Shown here piece after piece: positions 26,049-37,079 of a stretch of 55,308 nucleotides of DNA (within the stretch, counting starts at the first letter, position 1; each line of letters starts with the position of its first letter). The notes beneath the pieces were generated by a model. That model worked only from the letters and a program-made list of their open reading frames with translations, did no database searches and had not been told where the DNA came from. This stretch comes from Lingula anatina (taxonomy: Eukaryota > Brachiopoda > Lingulata > Lingulida > Lingulidae), in NCBI RefSeq assembly GCF_001039355.2, contig NW_019776166.1, positions 1 through 55,308 on the forward strand. Direction: 5' to 3'. The position numbers and the translations under genes were made by a program.

Positions 26049-26328
26049 TTAAAGGGATAACGACGCTTCGTATGAGATTCAAAATTCCACAATAAATAAA
26101 TGTACATATACATCGTAAACAACACTTAAAAATGTAAATTGCATATAACCACCAAAATGGCGATTAATTCTTGTATACGGCCATCGCGAGAAAGTGGACC
26201 GTATATGATTACTACCCTCCATAATAATGTCTTACCTTTGGTAAATATGGGAAAATTATCGTTTACCCCAGGAAAATTCGTTTAATGACACTTTTCCTTC
26301 CAAAATGAAGAGCTGTTATCCCCTTTAC
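26049..26328. mobile_element. Miniature inverted-repeat element, family A copy 2 (inverted)
   Basis: Starts TTAAAGGGATAACGACGCTT and ends with the complement of GTAAAGGGGATAACAGCTCTT. Its left arm matches the reversed right arm of 9565-9930 (ATGAGAT, CACAATAAATA, GTAAACAACAC in order), and its right arm matches the reversed left arm (GAATTTTCCTGGGG, AATTTTCCCATA). It is about 280 bp, has no ORF, and differs in its centre from copy 1. Confidence 0.75.
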
Positions 26329-26857
26329 AGTGGCTATGGAGAATAAAACATAGAAAACGAGCACAGACATTAGAATACGGGTTTTAAACAATTCAACAAT
26401 GTAGAAAAACGATGCTGAAACGAAATAAATACGAAAGATTTATCAGATGGCCAAGGTTTGAATTCCAGATGAAAATAAGGCCCCATCTTTTCCTTCAGGG
26501 TAAGGCGGGGCAGGGGAGGAGGAGGGACAAGTCATCTCAGAATTAGGCAGCGTGCATTCTCGCCCGTAGCTGTAGCTGTTGTGAGAACTTGGTATTGTTT
26601 ACCATTATAGTATGGAATAATTGATATGTTTTGATGATAATGATAATGATAACCTTGGTGTTATGTATAGAATTCCATCCATATTGTTTTATAGACAAGC
26701 ACACGGAAGCTAAAGGTGTAGCCTACGTGGCGTGAAGATATCTTGATAATGTAGATGTTGTACGTATTAGTCTTCCAAAATGTTCTCCAAATTACTAGTT
26801 CATCTTCTTGGTTATTCACAGGTTTATTTAATATACATGATGATAAAAGGTACATGT

Positions 26858-26859
<2 letters not shown>

Positions 26860-26910
<51 letters not shown>
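26860..26910. repeat. (GA)n microsatellite
   Basis: Perfect GA run of about 25 units in non-coding DNA. Confidence 0.97.
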
Positions 26911-26914
<4 letters not shown>

Positions 26915-27800
26915 AATGCATTATTCTACGACGTAGTAGGTTTAAATATTTTTACTATGCCCTTTTTCATTTCAACTATAGTTGCATTATAAATTCATAA
27001 CGATGACATGTATAAAACTGCATCAAGTATTTAAAAAAAGAAAAATGTAATTAAATAAAAAAAGGAAGCTCTTCGATGCCAAAATGACGCTCTTTATCAT
27101 ACTAGTACATTTGTAACTAGGTCGCGCGTAATCAAGTTTGCCACTTGATCAAATGTTTATGACTTCGTAGTTCATGAAATATGTAACCTTCTATTTCGTG
27201 TTTGGTATGAACAAAAACAAGCTAGTGATAGTCACCAAGAAGACATCGTGTTATCGCGCGGCCACTTATGTTATACATGGTTAAGAAGGTCCAAAGAAAA
27301 AATATTGCTTTTCTACACCAGTGAACAATTTATCATAGCCTTGATTTCATTTGCCAATTAAATGCAAAATTATTGAAAATAAATATACTTATTTAAGTTT
27401 TGGTGAGGTGCTATTAGTAAGTCTTCATTGCTTTTTTTTCTTTCTAATAGAACACGAAATATTAAGTTGCTCTTAGTGATTGGACTGAACTTTCTGCTCG
27501 AATTCCCATAATCTCTAGTTTCCTTCGGGTTCTCTTCTACCCGTTGACATATAAATTAGCGCTGCTGTAGTTATCATATGGTGTATGAATATATCTCTCG
27601 CGGTTCACGTTTGTAACGTATAGGACGACATTCTTTTCTTGCGTGGTCTTACGTGCACTTTTTTTTTATATATTCATTGATTGATGATCAAAGTTCAGAG
27701 TCATAGAAAATCTTCTTTAATTATTTGATTTCAATACAAAGATAAATATCGACGGTTACACAGAGATCGCAAAGAAAATAAAGAGAGAGTGTCAACTCAC

Positions 27801-27890
27801 CTCAGTCAGCAGTCCTATCTTTGATGTCCTAGTCAAACGACGATCTTCCTTCCTTCATCACGTGACTGGTCAGAGTCAATTATGGGATAG
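27801..27890 (-). promoter_or_regulatory. Possible promoter and 5' UTR exon of CAP gene
   Basis: On the minus strand a good donor (CTGAG then GTGAGT) ends an exon-like stretch at 27801. A TATA-like TTATAAGA (27924-27917) and a CACGTG E-box (27859-27864) lie just upstream. A nine-codon uORF starts at 27858. The upper boundary is a guess. It fits a non-coding first exon about 6 kb from the CAP start. Confidence 0.3.
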
Positions 27891-29164
27891 ACGTGGTGTT
27901 GGAGTTGTTACTGCTGTCTTATAACGATGTTTACATAGGGCGTGTGCATAGAGTTGGGAATTAGGAAAATGCAGTTTGATGATAAGGTTTATTATCTGGT
28001 TGAACCATTGACCGAAGTACAAATACATGGACTGTAAATTTTATTATCACCCTCTTGAATATTGCAACATGATTTTCATTTTTTTAGTAAATTTTGATTA
28101 AAGGCGGTGGCGCACAAAATCAAAATGCATGCCTGCTTCATGTATTGGCCTTAGAGTGTTATCCTAATTGCAGATATTTCGATGAGGGATAATAAACTGA
28201 ATAAGGGCTATTACCAGAATTGAGTTGTCCCTAACGAGGGTGCCGCCCCTAAGTATTTACGCATATTCTTTGTATTTTACTATTGGTTCGTTTTGTTTTC
28301 AGGTATGCTATTAGCCATGAGTCTATTAATATTACCAATGACACGCTGACATATAGCGCACTGTTATATTGTCAAACCTGTGCGATATACGTTAATATTG
28401 ATAGATTTATATAGAATTTATCTCAATCTATGAAATAATATGCATGATAAACCCGCATATGTTGCTAATGGCAACATGCTAACGCCCACAGCATCGCTGG
28501 AGACTGTGTCAGTTAATAACAGTTTCACAGCTGTTGCATCTCGTGTTTATTAACCTTAAAAGTTTTTCACAGTATAGAGATCTATCTTAAGTGACAGTAA
28601 GGGTGAACATTGCTTTAAGACATCAACAAATACTTTCTATAAATATTAATTTCCCAGAACTTTTCGACGAAGATTTAAAAAAAAAAGAGACATGTTTAGG
28701 GCCTATTGGCAGTGTCGCTGTAAGTAGGCCTATGCCAATTTATTCCCTATAGGTAAAAAATATACAGGGAATAGAACGAGGACTATCAAAGAAACATCAG
28801 AGATCTGCAGTGACAAATAACGGCTGAAAGAAGTGATTTGTTCGATCTTACTTTGTGTAGCCTACTTGTTTCTTTTATGGTTCAATATACTGTATATTCT
28901 CTTATTGTTCAATATTTAGGCCTATATATTTGTATTTACAATTTACATCTTCGGGGGATCCTTATTCTTTCAAAATATGTCGTGCTCTAACTCTTCAATA
29001 TTACTACCTATGTCTCCCTATCTCAACCCCCCTCTTTCTTAACGTATGCGTATACATAAGTGTGTGTGTGTTTGAGTGGGGGCATCTTGTGGATGCGTCA
29101 TTCTGTTACTTTAGTTCTATCACAAAATTTCATTCCATCTAAGATCGCTGTCCAGGTATAAATT

Positions 29165-29358
29165 TAAAGTACCGCTATGTGTAAAGCGCCTATGGACTTT
29201 GTCAAGTTGTATACCACAGGCGCTTTACCGACCAATGAAACTGTTGCCAAACTACTATGGTTGACAGGAAGATGAAGAAGATGGCAATAAAACTCCGTAA
29301 TAAATCCATTGATTCGGAATGACTGAATGTACCTTCACTTTATAGAGACGGTACTTTA
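29165..29358. mobile_element. Short inverted-repeat element
   Basis: Left end TAAAGTACCGCTATGTGTAAAG is mirrored by the right end (read inward TAAAGTACCGTCTCTATAAAG) about 194 bp away. A second inverted pair (AAGCGCCT and AGGCGCTT) lies inside. No ORF. Probably another non-autonomous DNA element; no partner copy seen here. Confidence 0.55.
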
Positions 29359-31213
29359 GGATGTCAATTTGATCTATTTTATGCATTTAATTTCATCCCA
29401 AAATTACCTTTCTTGACTCTGGGATCTAGTGATCCACAGTTTCTTAGCATATATGATATTGGTACTATCAGCATAGTTATCCACTCTGAAGGGCTAACAT
29501 TATATGCCTGGTACCGTAGGTCTGTATATTCAATATCGAAATGTGCAAATGCCTTGAGCGTGCTGGTGATACATCTGTACATATCATATCATCGTTACTA
29601 TTGATATAATGATAAGAGCCGAGGAGAGTAGAGATGTCCGGACAAGTTTACACATACTCCATCAGTGTAATTTGAAAGGTAAATCATGAGATAAGACCGC
29701 GAATATCGCGAATACGAAGAGAGAGAGAAAGAGAGACTTCCGTATTAGTCATATTAAAGATGAGAAATATATAATGTATTAAAATACTTTTCAAAAGACT
29801 GTAAATCCAGTATATTGCCCAAACACTTAAAATGACATATGTGCCCTCATTTCATGTTTTAAAAATTAACCTAGTACTAGTGGGTTTTAAATAACAAGAG
29901 CGACCTCAACACACGCGTAGACACGCAAATTTTCTCTCCCTTTGTCGGATAAAGGGTAATGAAATTATTGATTTCGGCATATCTTTTAAAAATTACCCGT
30001 GTTTTTGTACGGAAACGGGTATTCAAGGGCAGTGAGTGGCGAACTTTCGAAAGTTGTGGGACCATCGTGAAAATGTTCCGCGAAAATCCTATCTCCGTAA
30101 CGATTTTGACAAGTCTATGTAAAGATAATCTTGCACTGTTGCACGATCACCCCATTCTTGGACGAATCGTTGTTTTAGTCCAAGCTGCAATCCACAAAAC
30201 AGGAATTTTACAATGACATCTATGATATCGCTTCTGTCTACGGGCTTAAGATTTTAAATATTGTCAAAAGTTCCAGTTTGACAAAATCGTATAGCTGCGA
30301 GCACGAGGATCCGTAAGAGTTCACACGGTCACCACCTGCCTTCATTTCATGCCTTAGAAAAAGAGACATTCAGGCAGAATAGGGAACCAAACTGACACTG
30401 CATGAAAAATTTAACTGTAGGAGCAAGTTTGAAAATTTAGGTGAATTCTGTGTATCTTAAGGCTACAACTGTGCTAGTTTCGCAGTCTTTGCTTCCAAAT
30501 CACTAATGACAAGCCATAGGCCTACCTCCTGGAACTTACAATTATTGATTTTTTCCTTCTTTTACCAATTTATCTTGCTATATTTTTGTCTTTTTCCCTT
30601 CAATTCCCTTTCATACACAGGGTTTGCTACTGTGAATCATCCATGGTATTGAAGTTTAATTTGAACGATATAAAGGGATATATATATATCTTAACTTGTT
30701 GCAAGTGTGGCAATTGATTTATTAATGTGACCAATTTCTCATGAATCTGAATTCAAAAAAATTAAAATCTCGTAAAAAGTACACTGGCGGTGTGATATAA
30801 AGAATAAAGAATAAAGAATTGTGCGATTGCACCAGTTTCGATTGCCGACAAAAAGGATTTTTTTTTTTTCACATCTATCGCAATCGCCATCAGGTTTAAG
30901 CGACACTGCAGCACGCCCTTTTGTTAATCTTGCGGAAAGTGATGTCTTCATTCTGTGACAAGGTACATTCTCAACTGAATAAGTTTAGATGGTTTATATA
31001 TGGTATGTGTTTGTAAAATTTTGCTATTTTACTATAATTTTTGCAATTGTAATTGCTGTTGAGTTGTTTTACTTGCTAACAATCAACCGTGTACGCGCGT
31101 AATGCCTTATAAAAATGTCTGCCTCCATAAGAACCTGAACCTGCAAACTTATTCTGTTCTCTTAAATTAAATACTATCGCCGGGGGGAGTTTTAGGATCA
31201 GAAGGATCCTGAA

Positions 31214-34200
31214 ATGGAGCAAATGTCTGTAGAGGATTTTGTCTGCAAATGTTCAGAGCTGTTAGAAGAAGAAAGGGGAGCTGAAATTGAAGAAACGAGG
31301 TGATTGTCTGCTTTGACTTTGCATCAATTTTCGTTCTCACATATGTACCGTTTTTTTTTTCACTTGCGACTGGGCTCGTTTTTTCAAGTTTGTTGCGTTG
31401 TATTGCACCGTATTGCGCAATTAAGGGATACCCTCCCGGGTTCGATCCCCGGTCGAGATAGGTATTTTCTCCCAAAACGCTTCAATGATGGCAGCGGGCC
31501 GGGTGACACTAAAATGCGCAATGTGCCGCAAGCATCATACTGGAAAAAAAGCGAGTCCAATCGCAGTTAAACACGGGAAATCTGCCATTCCTAACAAAAA
31601 AGGTGATTTAAAAATTGAAATATATTACTATTGGCATTAAATGCCGTTGATACAAACTAACAAATCGACACAACTTGTTTATCGGCAACTCGAACGTTTC
31701 GGTAAGTGGCTCTTCTTTGCAATAATTCTGGTCGTTTGTAAGTGACAAAGTGAGTTAAGTCATTAGACCCTAGTAGAGTAAATGTTTGCTTGGCAGCACT
31801 AGCAGAAGTAGTATGGTTCATTGTTTTTGTAAGACAGTGACTGTGCAGCATATGACAGAGATGAGAATCATATCTACTAGTACACAGTAGTTCTGATTGT
31901 ATCTAATGAATATTATTGATATTGATATTATGTCCTTATCACTAATACTTACACTTACAAATATTGAAGGCCACTTTTTTTTCGCAGAACAACTTGCAAG
32001 TTTGGTTCTGTTAAATCTAGAGGTTCATATGTCTAAAACTAAAATTATGAAATCTGAATTCAAGAACTACTGTGGATGAGCCTTGTCTCTAATGCAGCAT
32101 ACTTTTCAGAGTTCTACAAGAGAATGTGTCACCCAAAGAACTCCAGAGGCGTGGCGTGTGCCTCCTCAAGCTGCGCGTGCAGAGCAGGCACACAGGGATG
32201 TATGGGCGAAGCATGCTCACAATGCAACCATTTTGGCCTGGAAGTGAACTTCCATCACACAACCTCAGTCCAGGTAAAAGGAACTTCCATTTTACAGCCT
32301 TAGTGCAGATAGAAGGATCGTCTAATTTGTACAGCCTCGGACAAAGTAGTCCAGGCTACGTACTTGAATATTTTTCAGCATCAACAGCAGGAGCATATAC
32401 CATTACTTTTGTTCACAAAATCCCCCATACTCTAGTACTGAAGATGATATATTTTTCAAAACTTTTCATTTGATGTTTTTGATACTGAAGGCAGTGAAAA
32501 TGAAATTATACTTTTTTAGGTGACATAGTAGGTATCAGTCCATCATCTGGTGACCCCCGGGTAGATCAGATAGCATCCGGCATAGTGTCCAAGGTGGGGC
32601 AGAGCTCCATCAGTGTGGCCTTTGAGGAGAGTTTTGACAGTCTGCAGGTTGAGGATGATACACAGTACAAGCTGATCAAATTAGCCAATGATGTCACTTA
32701 CAGGAGGCTCAAAAAGTTATTGCCTTTTAATTTTTTGCTTGCCTTTAAAATAGTTCAGTTTGCTTTTTAAAATAAATTGTCATTTAGCTATGTTGAAAAA
32801 ATATTGAAATTTCACAGATGTTCAAAGTGGACACTGGTTTTATTAGCTTTTTTCCATGTGTAACATTTAGATGAATATCCAGCATGATTTTATTGCAGAG
32901 CCCTAGAACAACTGAATAATTACAGGACAGGTGTAAGTTCACAACTGATAAACATACTGTTTGGAAGTGCTGATGTCAGCATACCTTACACTGGCACATC
33001 TGGAGGTGGAGTAAAAGGTAATTACTTGCTTGAATCTTCAAAAAGGAATGAATGAGGCTGTATCTGTGACAAAAAATAGTAAGTTAGATGGGAATGCACT
33101 CTTCTAAACCAAAAGTATTGGTATAAAGTAGCCCTTGAAAAAGGATGAAATAAAATTAGATTTTAAAACTACCTATCAATTTTCCAGATCTTGCCTTTAT
33201 CAACCCTCACCTAGATGAGTCCCAGCAAGCTGCTGTGGAGTTTGCATTAAATCAGAGAGAGGTGGCAGTGATACATGGACCCCCAGGGACAGGAAAGACC
33301 ACCACAGTTGTAGAGATCATACTACAGGCTGTCAGGCAGGGGATGAAGGTTGGTGTTTACTTTTTTTAGGTCTATTGTTGGACATACTACCAATAACAGA
33401 GAAACGCCTGAAAAAATATTCATACTTAAAATGCATAAAGTGTGTTAAGAATTGACAGTCCTGTTATGGAAAACTCTTATTGTAAGGCATTATGTTTGTG
33501 AAAGACAATTATAATAGTGTAGTAAAGAACAAACGCGGCACTTTATTTTAAAAGTCACTAAAATTACAGTCAAGACTGTACATGAACTGTAACATTTTGT
33601 AATGAATGGATGATTATTTAAAAGAATATACATTTGTCAGCACTATTTATTTTACTTTCCAAATTAGATTTTAGCATGTGCTCCTTCCAACATTGCTGTG
33701 GATAATCTTGTTGAGAGGATAGGTGGTGCTAGTAAGGCTAAAGCAGTTCGTCTTGGCCACCCAGCAAGAATATTACCAGGTATTCAGAAATATGCTCTGG
33801 ATGCCATCTTGGCTACAAGTGAGGAAACCAAGTTGGTAGAAGATGTCAGGAAAGATCTCGATATAACATTGGTGAGTGGGGCAAAATGAAAATTTAGTGA
33901 ATTTAAGTGTTCTTGGCTCTGTAGTAATGTGTAACAATTCTTGGTGCATTGATAATGAATCACAGTTTAATCTTATCTCCTGTGATGTCAGGGTAAAAGA
34001 CTTTCCTCCTTTTGTGTAAAAGCTGGAGACTTAAAAAGATGCAGAATTTCATATGTAATGTCTAGCATTGGGAAGGATTTAATGAAAATGCAAATTTTCC
34101 CTCTTTTTAACATCCTGTCCCATTCCTGTACATCCATACTATGTGTCTTTGTGCAAAAAGATTTGCTATATTTATGATGCAAGACATTAGTATCACTTTT

Positions 34201-37047
34201 TTAGACCAAAATGAGGCGAACTCGCAACAAGGGGGAGCGACAGTCAATGAGAGAGGAGATGAAGTATCTGAGGAAGGAGCTTCACCAGAGGGAGACTGCT
34301 GCTGTGCGAGAGATCCTAAAGAGAGCAGATGTTGTGCTGGGGACCCTGACCAGTGCCACCGAGGATGGACCCCTGAAACATTTAGATGACCAACACTTCG
34401 ACCTAGTTGTCATTGATGAGTGTTCTCAGGTATAGAAAAATTTGCTGGAGACAGCTGCATAAACCCAGTTTCTCCACTAGTAGTAGACCTGATAGATACA
34501 AGATGTCTGAAGAAAATGTGTTTAAATAATGGTATAGCATGCAATTTTATTCAATTCCTAAAGTTGTATCATTGAACAAGTGTGTGTGTGTGTGTGTGTG
34601 TGTGCGTGTGCGTGCGTGCTTGAGAGAGAGAGAAAAAGAGAGAGAGGGAGGGAGGGAGGGAAGGGTAAAGTGAATTAACTAACAATTGTTGTGAATGGAC
34701 AGAGCATTTTAAAAGCACCTATTTAACATTTATTCCAGTCCCTAGAAGCTGCCTGCTGGATAGCTCTTCTGAAGGGACCGAGGTGTATCCTGGCTGGCGA
34801 CCACCAACAACTGCCTCCCACCATTATTTCACACAAGTGAGTAGGATTGGCATGTACTGTGGTCCTAAATGGTTTAATTCTTATCAGAGAAATTGAACAG
34901 TAAAGGAAGGAGTTGTTTCACATTTATCATTTCTGCCTTGTTTAGTTTTATTTTTCAGTTTTAAAGATAAGATATATTAACACTAAAAATGTAAGAGCAA
35001 TTTCGGCACACTAAAAATGTGACAGGTGATGATCTGTTATATCTTTCTCAGAATTTCTTTAGACTGTGTATGCTAACTTCTACTCTGAATTTTGTCATGC
35101 CCTCAGACCTGTCTTTCATCAGATTTAGTCTGTATTAAATACACTCACTATACAAACTTGTCACCCAGGGCTACTAAGGGAGGGCTAGATGTCACTATTG
35201 TTGCAGTCACTATACAATCTTCTTATAACAACCAGGGCTGCCAAGGGAGGTCTAGAGGTCACTCTAATGGAGAGAGTCCTGAAGCTTCATGGAGACAAAG
35301 TGATGAGAATGCTGACAATGCAGTACAGGATGCATGAGCTGATCATGAACTGGTCATCAGAACAGCTGTACCATGGGAAACTGGTGGCTCACGAGTCTGT
35401 GGCCAAACACCTGTTGAAGTAAGCGCTCACATGACTCATTTGAAAGGACTGGGATGAGGATTATTGTATGGATGCTAATGCTTGTGTCAGACTTCAATTT
35501 ACAGTTTAAGCTCTGGTTTGTTTTTTGAAACATAGCAGCAATAACAAAATGGTTTTGATAATTTTTGTAATGCCATTTGAAAATTAACTAGAAAATATAT
35601 AATATAAGCTGACAATTAGAATATGATTATAGTTTTCAATATGTCAGGCGACAACATTGATAAGTATACATTTTATAACATGTTTGTTTTTTAAGATAAG
35701 TTTATATTCCAGAGATTTGCCAGGGATAGAGACCAATGAGAACACCACTTTACCATTGCTGCTGATTGACACAGCAGGATGTGAACTCCTGGAGCTAGAG
35801 ACCTCAGATGAAGTTTCCAAGGGAAATGAAGGTAGACAAATACTTTCTAATCGAAAGGTTTTGGAAGTGTAAAACTTTAACTGTTAACATCTACAATGCA
35901 ATAATTATTAATTTCTAATAAAGAAACTTAGTTTACATGGTTAAATCTCCCAGGTTTATATTTTTCTGTCAGATTTGTTAATTTGAAGCAAGAATACAGT
36001 TGTATTTTAAATGTGCAGCTGTAAGGAATAACACTTGTGTTTTGCAGGTGAAGCTGGCTTGGTAACTGCCCATGTGGAATCTCTGATAGCCAGTGGACTG
36101 TCAGCAGAGGACATAGCAGTGATAGCCCCTTACAATCTACAGGTATAGCACTTATACTGATAACATGATCATGATATTTTACATCCTGAGAACTGATTCT
36201 TCATAATTCTTTAATTGCCGAAATTGATTTCTCTAGACAAAATTTCTTACAAACATGAAAATTGATTCTTAAGAGTCCCACATCATCACAAGGCTAATAA
36301 TAAAGTCAGATTTTTATACTGCACAATTGAGGTTCGTTATCCAGGTTGATCTTCTCCGTCTTCGTCTGTCTGCCAAATATCCTAAGTTAGAAGTCAAGTC
36401 GGTGGATGGGTTCCAGGGCAGAGAGAAGGAAGCTGTGGTCATTTCATTGGTCAGATCTAACAGCAAAGGTATGAAAGAAAGGGGTGGGGGGACACATATT
36501 GATGTTGGTCATTTCTAGTATTTCAGATATTTCTTTTCTGATCAGATGTAATTGAGACATTAATTTGAATAAAGTGGTAATGTTGAAATGTGAAAACAAA
36601 TGGTCTTAAAAGATTTACACGGATGTTGTGTGAGCCAAAGTTGAACAACTCTAGTCTTATTTTAGATACATGTACGTGAAATTTATGAATTTATGCCAGA
36701 GGACTTATATTATAAAATAAACTATCACAATTATTATTTCATTTTAGGTGAAGTTGGATTTCTAGCTGAAGACAGAAGAATAAATGTAGCTATAACTAGA
36801 GCCCGGCGCCATCTAGCAGTGATATGTGACAGTGAGACAGTCAGTCACCATGCTTTCCTCAAGTCCCTGGTGGACTACTTTAACAAACATGGAGAGGTTA
36901 GAAGCGCACATCAGTACCAGAATGGTAAGTTGAACATTTATGTCCAAATGAAAGATGACTTTATTATTTAATCTTAGTTTATTTTATCAGTCTGCTGCAT
37001 ATGAAATTTTAAAGCCAAAATATTATTTGTATACATCCTCATTGTTG

Positions 37048-37079
<32 letters not shown>

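Larger units (their letters stand above)
21876..31213. other. Long stretch without a supported complete gene
   Basis: Upstream side of the CAP gene and spacer before IGHMBP2. Two weak minus-strand exon candidates (24169-24228 and about 27801-27890), two transposon remnants, a GA microsatellite and a short CA run (23690-23701) are listed separately. Nothing else shows splice-consistent coding similarity on either strand. Confidence 0.6.

Noticed and set aside
26755-27000. Plus-strand ORFs with Arg-Glu repeats
   Set aside because: Translation of the GA microsatellite.
28930-29142. Plus-strand ORF with TSSGDP, identical to six residues of the first CAP exon
   Set aside because: Surrounding residues show no CAP similarity, there are no fitting splice sites, and it lies on the opposite strand to the CAP gene; most likely coincidence.
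29959-30216. 85-codon plus-strand ORF
   Set aside because: No recognisable family, no splice support, and no neighbouring exons; ORFs of this size occur by chance many times in the window.
31425-31460. tRNA gene
   Set aside because: Good T-arm but no matching acceptor stem, anticodon arm or box A; kept only as a possible SINE fragment.
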